From assembly GCF_003933245.1 (NCBI RefSeq), contig NZ_QUSX01000006.1, positions 4,758 to 51,857 of the forward strand: a stretch of 47,100 nucleotides of DNA, given 5' to 3'. Both the position numbers and the translations under genes were made by a program. Shown in pieces: positions 17,561-26,603 of this stretch; the stretch's first letter is position 1; each line of letters begins with the position of its first letter. Under the pieces are notes generated by a model. That model saw only the letters and a list, made by a program, of their open reading frames with translations. It did no database searches and had not been told where the DNA came from. The stretch is from Maribacter algicola. Its GTDB lineage: Bacteria > Bacteroidota > Bacteroidia > Flavobacteriales > Flavobacteriaceae.

Positions 17561-19225
17561 ATGAAAAAACAGTTTATTAAAGTTGTACTCTCATGCACCG
17601 TAATTGCGGGAGGTTTTACAGTTACCAGCTGTTCCAAATCTACATCCTCCAAAAATGTGTCTAGAGCTACAGGTTGGAAGATAAATGAAAAGGAAGGTGG
17701 TTTTCAATACAATACTGACTTCAAAGAGCAAGAAACGGCTCCTGGCCTCGTATTTGTTGAAGGTGGAACATTTACCAAAGGAAAGGTACAGGATGATGTG
17801 ATGCATGATTGGAACAACACCCCGACTTCGCAGCATGTTCAATCCTTTTACATGGATGAGACCGAAGTAACCAATGTCATGTATCTGGAGTATTTGGATT
17901 ATCTTAAAAGTGTTTATCCACCAGAAAATCCCAAGTATGCAAACATTTATAAAGGTGCCCTACCGGATACCTTGGTTTGGAGAAACAGACTGGGATTCAA
18001 CGAAACAATGACCAATAACTACTTAAGACACCCTGCCTATGCAGAGTATCCCGTTGTTGGTGTAAATTGGATTCAAGCTACCCAATTTGCGGAATGGAGA
18101 ACGGACCGTGTAAACGAAGCTATGCTGGAAAGGGAAGGCTATCTGGCCAAAGATGCCAAATACCAAGCACTTAACGGTGAAGTTGCCGGCACTTTTAGCA
18201 CGGAAGCTTACTTGAACAGACCAGAATCTGTTTACAATGGTCAAATTGATTCCCTACAGGGGAAAATGAAAAAAGATAGTGTATCTACTTTTGCCAAAAG
18301 AAGCAGCGGTATCATCATGCCGGAATATAGACTTCCTACGGAAACAGAGTGGGAATATGCGGCGCAGGCGCAAGTTGGACAAAGGGAATACAACAACTAC
18401 CGAGGTAGAAAAAAGTATCCTTGGGAAGGTGATTATACCAGAAACGGACAAAGAGTAGGTCGCGGTGACCAGTTGGCGAACTTCAAGCAAGGAAAAGGTG
18501 ATTACGGTGGAATTGCGGGATGGTCCGATGACGGCGCCGATATCACTGCCGAGGTTATGTCCTACAAGCCAAACGATTTAGGGCTATATGATATGGCCGG
18601 GAACGTTGCGGAGTGGGTAGCCGATGTATACAGACCCATAGTGGACGACGAAATAAGCGATTTCAACTACTATAGAGGAAATATTTATATGAAAACTGCC
18701 ATAGGTGAGGACGGAAAGGTAAATATCTTGCAAGATTCCATCGTTTTCGATACGTTGCCCAATGGAAAAGTTGTTGCAGTTAACCTACCTGGTGAAATCA
18801 AGATGGTACCTGTTGACGAAGAGGAAACTTATTTGAGGACCAACTTCTCCTCAAGTGACAACAGAGGCTACAGGGACGGCGATCCGGGATCTTCCAGATT
18901 CTTTGACAGATTTAGTGATGAGGAAGAGACTGATAAACAGGCCATGTACAATTCACCAAAACACAAAGTGGAAAGAGATTCTTCTGGCAACCTTGTTAGA
19001 CAGTACGACCAATCAAACAATAGAACTTCCTTGATCAATGACGAAGTAAGGGTTTATAAAGGAGGCTCATGGAGAGATAGGGCGTACTGGTTAGATCCAG
19101 CACAAAGAAGGTACTTGCCCCAATATATGGCAACGGATTATATCGGCTTTAGATGTGCCATGTCAAGAGTAGGTTCCAAATCCAAAACAAAAAACAAAAC
19201 GGTAAGAGGAAAAAAAGCTAAATAG
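17561..19225 (+). CDS. gldJ: Gliding motility lipoprotein GldJ
   Basis: Lipoprotein of the gliding/type IX secretion machinery, 554 residues. Signal peptide with lipobox VTSC (lipidated C24). The rest is a formylglycine-generating-enzyme-like (FGE/SUMF1) fold, shared with GldK: early EGGTFTKGKV and DETEVTNVMYLEYL, the YRLPTETEWEYAA motif, the GLYDMAGNVAEWVADVY motif and the C-terminal VYKGGSWRDRAYWL / IGFRCAM block. The fold is structural here; the FGE catalytic cysteines are not evident. In Flavobacterium johnsoniae GldJ is needed for gliding and for stability of GldK. The gene is divergent from porV and followed by a strong terminator. Confidence 0.95.
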   Translation: MKKQFIKVVLSCTVIAGGFTVTSCSKSTSSKNVSRATGWKINEKEGGFQYNTDFKEQETAPGLVFVEGGTFTKGKVQDDVMHDWNNTPTSQHVQSFYMDETEVTNVMYLEYLDYLKSVYPPENPKYANIYKGALPDTLVWRNRLGFNETMTNNYLRHPAYAEYPVVGVNWIQATQFAEWRTDRVNEAMLEREGYLAKDAKYQALNGEVAGTFSTEAYLNRPESVYNGQIDSLQGKMKKDSVSTFAKRSSGIIMPEYRLPTETEWEYAAQAQVGQREYNNYRGRKKYPWEGDYTRNGQRVGRGDQLANFKQGKGDYGGIAGWSDDGADITAEVMSYKPNDLGLYDMAGNVAEWVADVYRPIVDDEISDFNYYRGNIYMKTAIGEDGKVNILQDSIVFDTLPNGKVVAVNLPGEIKMVPVDEEETYLRTNFSSSDNRGYRDGDPGSSRFFDRFSDEEETDKQAMYNSPKHKVERDSSGNLVRQYDQSNNRTSLINDEVRVYKGGSWRDRAYWLDPAQRRYLPQYMATDYIGFRCAMSRVGSKSKTKNKTVRGKKAK

Positions 19226-19249
19226 TATTTTTTACTTTCCAAATAAGAC

Positions 19250-19280
19250 AAAAGCCCTTTATAAAAAGGGCTTTTTTTTT
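19250..19280 (+). terminator. Intrinsic terminator of gldJ
   Basis: 11-bp perfect stem (19250-19260 with 19265-19275, 4-base loop) merging into a run of nine T (19272-19280). It is directly followed by TATCTTCG (19280-19287), a possible -7 element for murF, whose ATG is 12 bases after the T-run. Confidence 0.9.
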
Positions 19281-19292
19281 ATCTTCGGTTTC

Positions 19293-20564
19293 ATGAAAAT
19301 AGATGAACTGCACCAAGTCTTTTTGAACTATCCCAGGGTCTGCACCGATACCAGAAAAATAAAACCAGGAGACCTCTTCTTTGCCCTGAAGGGCGATAAT
19401 TTCAATGGAAACGAATATGCGGACCAAGCTTTGGAAAAAGGAGCTGCCTATGCCATTATTGATGAGGAGAAGCATACAGGGAAGCAAAAAATTCTAGTGG
19501 AAAATGTATTAAAAACACTTCAAAACTTAGGGACTTTCCATAGAAGGTCTTCCAAGGCAAAGGTAATAGGTCTTACTGGCAGTAATGGCAAGACTACCAC
19601 CAAAGAGCTAATTAATTCCGTGCTTTCAAAAAAATATAGGACGATAGCCACTTCCGGCAACCTCAACAACCATATAGGGGTGCCACTAACATTACTTTCC
19701 ATAAAAGAGGATACGGAAATTGCCATAGTGGAAATGGGAGCCAATCATCAAAAGGAAATTGAATTTCTTTGTTCCATAGCGGAACCTGACTTTGGATATA
19801 TAACCAACTTTGGCAAGGCGCACCTGGAGGGCTTTGGTGGTGTAGAAGGCGTTATTAAGGGAAAAAGCGAATTATATGACTTCCTGATTGCAAATGAAAA
19901 AGGAGTGTTTATGAATGCCGATGACCCCATCCAAAAAGAAAAGCTCAAGGATTATATTAACAAATATGGATTTAGCACCTCTGACACTAAATATTATCAA
20001 ATTAGGTTGGTGGAAGCGAATCCCTTTGTCGTTATATCGGTTGAAGATACCATCATGGGTAGCCAGCTCATAGGCGAATATAATTTCACCAACTGCTGCG
20101 CAGCAGTCATCATGGGCAAATATTTCAATGTGCACTTGGATAAAATTAAAGCAGGGCTGGAAGAGTACGTACCTTCAAACAACAGGTCTCAAATTATTGA
20201 AAAAAACGGACTAAAAATAGTTCTAGACGCTTATAACGCTAACCCGACAAGCATGTACGCCGCAATTCAAAATTTTACAAAAATTGAAGGTGGTACCAAA
20301 GTATTGTTTTTGGGCGATATGTTCGAGCTTGGTGAAAGCGCACATGAAGAGCATCAAAAAATAGCGGATTTGGCCAAAGAACTTGATTTTGATAATGTAT
20401 TTCTGATTGGCCAAAATTTCTATGAAGTGAAAAGTGGATTCAAAAAAATGAAATCGTTCGATGATTTGAAAAACCACCTTACGAAATATAGTCTCCCAAA
20501 TTCCACCTTCCTTATTAAAGGTTCCAGAGGCATGGCCTTGGAAAGAATTCTGGAACTCATCTAA
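19293..20564 (+). CDS. murF: UDP-N-acetylmuramoyl-tripeptide--D-Ala-D-Ala ligase
   Basis: Adds D-Ala-D-Ala to the UDP-MurNAc-tripeptide, the last cytoplasmic step of peptidoglycan precursor synthesis. 423 residues. Visible Mur ligase features: the N-terminal substrate domain (VCTDTRKIKPGDLFFALKG), the ATP-binding P-loop GLTGSNGKTTTKE (about residues 92-104), the VEMGANHQKEI motif and the C-terminal domain (LDAYNANPTSM, FLGDMFELG). It is probably monocistronic: a terminator lies immediately upstream and a tRNA on the other strand downstream. MurF genes of this phylum typically lie apart from the mur/fts cluster. Confidence 0.95.
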   Translation: MKIDELHQVFLNYPRVCTDTRKIKPGDLFFALKGDNFNGNEYADQALEKGAAYAIIDEEKHTGKQKILVENVLKTLQNLGTFHRRSSKAKVIGLTGSNGKTTTKELINSVLSKKYRTIATSGNLNNHIGVPLTLLSIKEDTEIAIVEMGANHQKEIEFLCSIAEPDFGYITNFGKAHLEGFGGVEGVIKGKSELYDFLIANEKGVFMNADDPIQKEKLKDYINKYGFSTSDTKYYQIRLVEANPFVVISVEDTIMGSQLIGEYNFTNCCAAVIMGKYFNVHLDKIKAGLEEYVPSNNRSQIIEKNGLKIVLDAYNANPTSMYAAIQNFTKIEGGTKVLFLGDMFELGESAHEEHQKIADLAKELDFDNVFLIGQNFYEVKSGFKKMKSFDDLKNHLTKYSLPNSTFLIKGSRGMALERILELI

Positions 20565-20596
20565 AAGACTTTTGCCCTTTACACTAAAAAAGTAAG

Positions 20597-20671
20597 TGGG
20601 ATATACTGGATTCGAACCAGTGACCTCTGCCCTGTCAAGGCAGCGCTCTAAACCAACTGAGCTAATATCCC
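20597..20671 (-). tRNA. tRNA-Val (anticodon GAC)
   Basis: 75-nt cloverleaf on the minus strand. Acceptor GGGATAT pairs with ATATCCC, discriminator A; D arm GCTC/GAGC; anticodon stem CTGCC/GGCAG with loop TTGACAG, giving anticodon GAC; T arm ACTGG/CCAGT with TTCGAAT loop. The 3' CCA is not encoded. Confidence 0.95.
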
Positions 20672-20844
20672 ATTTTGGAGGGCTAAAATACTACTAAATT
20701 TTAGTTAGATAAAGGAATAAAATCCAATTTGTATAAAATTAAAAAATCCATTTAGTCCAAACTTTGGAATCCAAACCAAACTTCGTTCAATGTTTTTTCA
20801 AAAAAAAGTGTACATTTAAAGGAGTAACCTCGATTCCTATTTAG

Positions 20845-23800
20845 ATGAATTTCAAGTATTTCGGATACTTCGTTCTTGCCTTGTTGCTTAGTGGCTGCAA
20901 GTACAATCTTCCGGAAGAACTAGAGGTTGCATATACGGACCTACCTGAAAATATAGACTTCAATTACCATGTAAAACCAATTTTGTCAGATCGGTGCTAT
21001 GCTTGCCACGGTCCGGATGAAAATACCCGAAAAGCAGGATTGCGATTGGATATTGAGGAATTCGCATTTCAGATACTTCAATCGGGAAATACCGCATTCG
21101 TGAGAGGAAATCCGGATGATAGCGAATGTATTCAACGAATCCTAAGTGACGACCCAGAACTTCAAATGCCTCCTCCGGAGTCAAACCTATCACTTACAAA
21201 AAGAGAGAAGGCCCTATTGATCAAATGGGTAGAACAAGGAGCCAAGTGGAAAAAACACTGGGCGTTTCTCAAACCAATGAAACAAGCCGTTCCTTCACGG
21301 ATAAACGAGGATTGGCCGTACCAAAATGAAATAGACGGTTTTGTGCAGGCAAAACTTATAACTAAAAAATTTTTTCCCTTACCAGAGACCGAAAAGGAAA
21401 AATTGATCCGAAGGGTAACCATGGATTTAACGGGCCTTCCTCCCACTATTGAGGAAATCGATGCTTTTTTGAAGGACCCAAGTGATGATGCCTATGAAAA
21501 AGTAGTGGATAGGTTGCTTCAAACCGATGCACATGCAGAACGGTTGACCTTGGACTGGTTGGACCTTGCTAGATATGCCGACTCTCATGGACTACACGCC
21601 GATGGTGCACGTTTGATGTGGCCTTGGCGGGATTGGGTCATAAACGCTTTTAAGGAAAACATGCCTTACGACCAATTTGTTACTTGGCAATTGGCGGGTG
21701 ACCTTTTCACCAATCCTTCAAGAGAGCAAAAATTGGCCACCGCGTTCAATAGAAATCATCCAATGACCGCTGAGGGTGGTGCTATCGAGGAAGAATTTAG
21801 GCTGAACTATGTCTTTGACCGCACGGAAACCGTTTCCACCGCTTTTATGGGACTTACCGTAGCCTGTGCAAGATGCCATGATCATAAGTTCGACCCCATA
21901 AGCCAGAAGGACTACTTTGAAATGTCGGCTTTCTTTAATAATGTAAAGGAATTGGGAATGACCGGCGACGATGGTAATTATGGGCCTATGCTTGCTCTCC
22001 CCAATAAAAATACGGAGGCCAAGTTGAACGACCTCCAAAATGAAATTGCCAAAAAGGAAAAGGAGCTCGGACTAACAAAAGATGAACTCGCCCAACTTGA
22101 GGAATATATTAAAACCTTACCTGATTCATTCATTGAAAATGGAAAATTGGATTACTATCCTTTGGACAAGCTTGCTAACTCCAATAAAGGTCATATTGCC
22201 GACCAAAATAAGAATGCTACCACAAGGGAGGCCCCAAAAGTAGTAGATGGCATAAAAGGCAATGCCTTTCTTTTCAATGGGGAATATGACGAATTATATC
22301 TTCACAATATTCCAAATTTTGAATGGATGGATTCCTTTTCGGGAAGTCTATGGATCCAAACCACAAAAAGGGATTCGGCCAAAACCCAGACCATCATGGG
22401 TACATCCGGGGACAAAAACAACTTTTGGCGCGGTTGGGATTTTTACCTGGATGGGTCCAATCGGCTTAACGCCAGACTCATACACTCCCAGCCCCATAAT
22501 TATATTCATGTTAGGTCCAAGGATTCCATCAAAACTAACGAATGGAATCATGTGGCCTTCACCTATACAGGATCATCAAAAGCAAAAGACCTCAACCTGT
22601 TTATAAATGGTGAAGAAACAGATTCAGAAATAGTTTTCGATAATTTGTATAAAAGCATCCGGACAATACGAAGCGGAGATCATTCCGCTTACCATGCTCC
22701 AGTAAGGGTGGCTAAAAGCTACAGGAGTTTTACAGGAGAGAATGGGATTTTTCTAGGGAAAATTGATGAAATCCGATTATTTAATAGAGGCCTATCCCCT
22801 ATTGAAATAAAAAGATTGGCCTCGTTACAAAACGAAACCGACACACCTCCAATAGACAAGACATATTGGATACAGCAATCCGATGCAGTTCAAAACCTGG
22901 AAAAGGAATTAAGAACGTTACGAGCAGATTGGTTAACAGCCATGGAACCTGTCATGGAGGTAATGGTTATGGAAGAAATACCCACAAAAAGGAAAGCCTT
23001 TTTGTATGACCGTGGAAATTATGACCAACCCACCCAAGAGGTCGAGGCGAATACCTTATCCATTTTACCAGAATTTTCGGATGATTTGCCAAAAAATAGA
23101 TTGGGCCTCTCAAAATGGCTATTTTCAAAAGAACACCCTTTGACCGCCAGGGTAACGGTCAATAGATACTGGCAACTACTTTTTGGGAAAGGATTGGTGG
23201 ACACTCCTACGGATTTTGGTGTACAAGGGTCGCTACCCAGTCATCCGGAACTATTGGATTGGTTGGCCATTTCCTTTATGGACAGTGATTGGGATGTAAG
23301 GGCATTATTAAAAAAAATGGTGATGTCACATACCTATAGGCAAACTTCCAAGGTATCTGAGGAACTGTGGCAAAATGATCCTGAAAACATATATCTGGCA
23401 AGAAGCAATACCTACAGGTTACCTGCGGAGCTAATACGGGACAATGCATTGGCAGCCAGTGGCCTATTGGTACCAACGGTTGGCGGGAAAAGTGTAAAAC
23501 CGTACCAACCCGTCGATCTATGGATTGAAAAAACAAGCTTTTCGCATGAACTGATGCGGTACAAAGAGACCAAAGGCGATAGCCTGTACCGTAGGAGCCT
23601 TTATACGTTTGTTCGACGCACACAGCCCCATCCGGCCATGATAGCTTTTGATGCCCCATCCAGAGAGGTATGCACCATATCCAGGGAAAATACCAACACC
23701 CCGTTACAGGCCTTAGTCCTATTAAATGACAAACAGTTTGTTGAAGCATCCAGGGTCTTGGCAGAAAGGATTCAAAAGGAAGCCGGGGATACTTTGGATA

Positions 23801-24045
23801 AACAAATAACCCATGCATTTCGACTTGCGACGAGCCGAAGGCCCAAAAAAGAAGAATTACAATTGTTAAAGGAGTTTTACGAACAGCAAAAAAAGAGGTT
23901 TCAGAAAAATCCGACTGAAGCAACAAAACTATTGTCCGTTGGGGAAAAAATTGTCGATAATTCTCTGGACATTACAAAAACCGCCGCCCTCACCATGGTG
24001 ACCAATACTTTATTGAACCATGATGAGGCATATACCAAAAGATAA
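20845..24045 (+). CDS. PSCyt1-DUF1549-LamG-DUF1553 lipoprotein (Planctomycete-type cytochrome)
   Basis: Large exported lipoprotein, 1066 residues, lipobox LLSGC (C18). Domains in order: a PSCyt1 cytochrome-c-like domain (about 35-140) with haem site C51-x-x-C54-H55 and distal ligand candidate M108 (LQMPPPES); PSCyt2/DUF1549 (about 160-375) ending in a second CxxCH (C341-C344-H345, followed by DHKFDP); an inserted LamG/concanavalin-like domain (about 430-670); and PSD1/DUF1553 (about 760-1050). These families are abundant in Planctomycetes and functionally undefined; the domains suggest haem-dependent redox chemistry outside the cytoplasm, perhaps on a carbohydrate bound by LamG (inference). 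First gene of a four-gene operon, with an 11-base gap to the DUF1501 gene. Confidence 0.9.
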   Translation: MNFKYFGYFVLALLLSGCKYNLPEELEVAYTDLPENIDFNYHVKPILSDRCYACHGPDENTRKAGLRLDIEEFAFQILQSGNTAFVRGNPDDSECIQRILSDDPELQMPPPESNLSLTKREKALLIKWVEQGAKWKKHWAFLKPMKQAVPSRINEDWPYQNEIDGFVQAKLITKKFFPLPETEKEKLIRRVTMDLTGLPPTIEEIDAFLKDPSDDAYEKVVDRLLQTDAHAERLTLDWLDLARYADSHGLHADGARLMWPWRDWVINAFKENMPYDQFVTWQLAGDLFTNPSREQKLATAFNRNHPMTAEGGAIEEEFRLNYVFDRTETVSTAFMGLTVACARCHDHKFDPISQKDYFEMSAFFNNVKELGMTGDDGNYGPMLALPNKNTEAKLNDLQNEIAKKEKELGLTKDELAQLEEYIKTLPDSFIENGKLDYYPLDKLANSNKGHIADQNKNATTREAPKVVDGIKGNAFLFNGEYDELYLHNIPNFEWMDSFSGSLWIQTTKRDSAKTQTIMGTSGDKNNFWRGWDFYLDGSNRLNARLIHSQPHNYIHVRSKDSIKTNEWNHVAFTYTGSSKAKDLNLFINGEETDSEIVFDNLYKSIRTIRSGDHSAYHAPVRVAKSYRSFTGENGIFLGKIDEIRLFNRGLSPIEIKRLASLQNETDTPPIDKTYWIQQSDAVQNLEKELRTLRADWLTAMEPVMEVMVMEEIPTKRKAFLYDRGNYDQPTQEVEANTLSILPEFSDDLPKNRLGLSKWLFSKEHPLTARVTVNRYWQLLFGKGLVDTPTDFGVQGSLPSHPELLDWLAISFMDSDWDVRALLKKMVMSHTYRQTSKVSEELWQNDPENIYLARSNTYRLPAELIRDNALAASGLLVPTVGGKSVKPYQPVDLWIEKTSFSHELMRYKETKGDSLYRRSLYTFVRRTQPHPAMIAFDAPSREVCTISRENTNTPLQALVLLNDKQFVEASRVLAERIQKEAGDTLDKQITHAFRLATSRRPKKEELQLLKEFYEQQKKRFQKNPTEATKLLSVGEKIVDNSLDITKTAALTMVTNTLLNHDEAYTKR

Positions 24046-24056
24046 TCCAAATAGTT

Positions 24057-25523
24057 ATGTGCAACAACCATAATAAAAATTATACACGAAGGGATTTTTT
24101 GACCAAGACATCTTTGGGCATGGGAGCACTTAGCCTTGGTTCGCTGATGGACTCCTCATTGCTTTTTGGAAATACCCCAAAAACAGTCCAAAAAGATTTC
24201 GCAAATGGCGGAGGGATTTTGGGTCAACCACATTTTGCGCCCAAGGCCAAACGAATCATTTACCTTTTTCAGAGTGGGGCCCCGTCCCAATTGGACCTGT
24301 TTGATTACAAACCCCTGTTGAACAAGATGCAAGGTCAGGATTTACCTGATAGTGTACACGGGGGCCAACGTTTGACCGGGATGACGTCTGGCCAGGCCTC
24401 CCTGCCTTTGGCGGGTACCTTATCTACTTTCAATCAATTTGGGGACAGTGGGGCTTGGATGACTGATTTAATGCCGCATACTTCCAAGATAGTGGATGAT
24501 TTATGCTTTATCAAATCCATGTATACGGAGGCCATCAATCACGATCCGGCCATTACGTTTATGCAAACAGGTTCCCAATTACCGGGGAGGCCCTCCATGG
24601 GCTCATGGCTTAGTTATGGTCTTGGTACGGACAACAAAAACCTTCCAGAATTTGTAGTACTCGTGACCAAAGGAAAAACGGGGGGACAACCGTTATATTC
24701 CAGATTATGGGGCAATGGATTCCTGCCTTCACAGCACCAGGGTGTACAATTTAGGGCAGGAAAAGATCCCGTGCTTTACTTAACAAATCCGCCAGGTGTG
24801 GATTCCCAAGGAAGAAGGGAGCAATTGGATTACCTACAAAAGTTAGAACAATTGAACCAAAAGGATATCGGGGACCCGGAAATAATGGCACGTATGGCTC
24901 AATATGAAATGGCCTTTAGAATGCAAACCTCCGTTCCCGAAATTATGGATACTTCAGACGAGCCTGAATATATTTATGATATGTACGGCGAGGACAGTAA
25001 AATTCCAGGAACTTTTGCAGCTAACGCCTTATTGGCAAGAAGGTTAGCAGAAAGGGATGTCAAGTTTATACAATTATACCACCAAGGATGGGACCAACAC
25101 GGAAATTTGCCCAGCGCCCTAAAAAGACAGTGCAAGGATACCGACCAAGCAACGGCAGCCCTGATAAACGACCTTAAACAAAGGGGGATGCTTGAAGACA
25201 CCTTGGTTATATGGGGAGGAGAATTTGGACGGACCAATTACTCCCAAGGCCAATTAACGGCAACGAATTTTGGCAGGGACCACCATGGTAAATGCTTTAC
25301 GATTTTTATGGCAGGAGCTGGAATAAAGAGAGGAATGACCCTAGGTGCCACGGACGATTTTGGGTTCAACATTACACAACGGCCCGTTCACATTCATGAC
25401 TTTCAGGCTACCGTAATGCATTTATTGGGAATAGATCATGAACGCTTAACGTTTAAATTCCAAGGAAGAAGATATCGCCTTACGGACGTACATGGAGAGG
25501 TTGTAAAGGAAATTTTGGCCTAA
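24057..25523 (+). CDS. DUF1501 protein with twin-arginine signal
   Basis: Protein of 488 residues. The N-terminus is a Tat signal (R11-R12-D-F-L, then a hydrophobic stretch to about residue 35), so it is exported folded, probably with a bound metal or cofactor. The rest belongs to DUF1501, a relative of the alkaline phosphatase/sulfatase superfamily: IIYLFQSGAPSQLDLFDYKP near the N-terminus, the INHDPAITFMQTGS segment, WDQHGN, VIWGGEFGRTNYSQ and GRDHHGKCFTIFMAG are family blocks rich in potential metal ligands. DUF1501 genes are typically paired with DUF1553 genes, as here. No substrate is known. Separated from the upstream and downstream genes by 11 and 13 bases. Confidence 0.9.
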   Translation: MCNNHNKNYTRRDFLTKTSLGMGALSLGSLMDSSLLFGNTPKTVQKDFANGGGILGQPHFAPKAKRIIYLFQSGAPSQLDLFDYKPLLNKMQGQDLPDSVHGGQRLTGMTSGQASLPLAGTLSTFNQFGDSGAWMTDLMPHTSKIVDDLCFIKSMYTEAINHDPAITFMQTGSQLPGRPSMGSWLSYGLGTDNKNLPEFVVLVTKGKTGGQPLYSRLWGNGFLPSQHQGVQFRAGKDPVLYLTNPPGVDSQGRREQLDYLQKLEQLNQKDIGDPEIMARMAQYEMAFRMQTSVPEIMDTSDEPEYIYDMYGEDSKIPGTFAANALLARRLAERDVKFIQLYHQGWDQHGNLPSALKRQCKDTDQATAALINDLKQRGMLEDTLVIWGGEFGRTNYSQGQLTATNFGRDHHGKCFTIFMAGAGIKRGMTLGATDDFGFNITQRPVHIHDFQATVMHLLGIDHERLTFKFQGRRYRLTDVHGEVVKEILA

Positions 25524-25536
25524 AATATATCGGTAT

Positions 25537-26589
25537 ATGAAAAATAAGAGACGAATATTTATAAAAAAAACGCTTGCCGCTACTACTGCAGGCATAATCG
25601 TACCTAAGGAAACTTTCGGTATTCTAAAATCCAGAAAATATATGGACGGTATTGTTGGACATGGTGATTTCACCTATCAGGTGGATAGGGAATGGGGAGT
25701 ACAAGACCCATCCAAAGTACCCGTAAATGACTGCCATGAAATGGTGATGGACAGCCAGGGCAGCATTTTGATGACAACTACCGGCTCCAATAATGATAAT
25801 ATTATTGTTTATGACAGATCTGGTAAGGTATTGAAATCATGGGGAAGGGAATTTCCAGGAGCCCATGGACTTTCAATAGCGGGAGAGGGTAGTGACCAAT
25901 TTCTTTTTATAACCGATCCTGAAACCCATAAAGTACATAAAACAACTTTGGATGGTAATATTATAATGACACTTGAGCGGCCCAAGGAAGTATCGGGTTA
26001 CCAAAGTGATGAGCAATTTAAACCCACCGAAACGACCATTTTACCCAATGGAGAATTTTACGTGGCCGATGGATATGGGGAAAACTACATCATCCATTAC
26101 AACGAGAATGGCGAGTACTTAAACCATTTTGGGGGAAGCGGTAACGGGCCGGGCGAATTTAATTGTTGCCACGGAATTACCCTTGATACAAGGGACGGCT
26201 CCAACCCAACACTATTAATCACTTCAAGGGCGAGTCAGGAATTCAAAAGGTTCTCTTTGGATGGAAAACATCTTGAGACAATCAAATTACCTGGATGCTC
26301 TATTTGTAGGCCGGTTATTCATGGCAATAATATCTATTTTGCAGTCATAGTGACCAAGACCTGGGATTCTTGGGACGGTATGCTAGCCGTTTTGGACGCT
26401 GAAAACAAGGTAGTCTCCTTACCTGGCGGTAGTGCTCCACAATACATGAACAATGTGCTGGTAGAACCCGAATATGACGGCACTACCTTTAGAAATCCGC
26501 ACGACGTTCTAATCGATGATGACGGTAATCTCTATGTTCCGCAATGGGCTTCGGGAAAAACGTATCCAATTAAACTTCACAGGGTTTAA
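25537..26589 (+). CDS. Exported beta-propeller (NHL-like) protein
   Basis: Protein of 350 residues with a twin-arginine-like N-terminus (KNKRRIFIKKTLAATTAG), fitting export like its neighbour. The body consists of NHL/6-bladed propeller blades: recognisable units are GLSIAGEGSDQFLFITDPE, ILPNGEFYVADGYGEN followed by FGGSGNGPGEF, HGITLD...LLITSRAS, and FRNPHDVLIDDDGNLYVPQW. Such propellers occur in binding proteins and in lyases such as peptidyl-alpha-hydroxyglycine lyase; catalytic assignment is not possible from sequence. Adjacent cysteines in FNCCHG and a CSIC pair could form disulfides or bind metal. Third gene of the operon. Confidence 0.8.
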   Translation: MKNKRRIFIKKTLAATTAGIIVPKETFGILKSRKYMDGIVGHGDFTYQVDREWGVQDPSKVPVNDCHEMVMDSQGSILMTTTGSNNDNIIVYDRSGKVLKSWGREFPGAHGLSIAGEGSDQFLFITDPETHKVHKTTLDGNIIMTLERPKEVSGYQSDEQFKPTETTILPNGEFYVADGYGENYIIHYNENGEYLNHFGGSGNGPGEFNCCHGITLDTRDGSNPTLLITSRASQEFKRFSLDGKHLETIKLPGCSICRPVIHGNNIYFAVIVTKTWDSWDGMLAVLDAENKVVSLPGGSAPQYMNNVLVEPEYDGTTFRNPHDVLIDDDGNLYVPQWASGKTYPIKLHRV

Positions 26590-26603
26590 ACCCCAATTAC
26601 AAA

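Noticed and set aside
17561..19225. Formylglycine-generating (sulfatase-activating) enzyme
   Set aside because: The fold matches, but the lipoprotein signal, length and neighbouring porV identify GldJ, and the catalytic cysteines are not evident.
23276..23926. 216-codon minus-strand frame opposite the DUF1553 gene
   Set aside because: Composition unlike a real protein (Trp, Cys, Pro and His rich), and the plus strand is a clear conserved gene.
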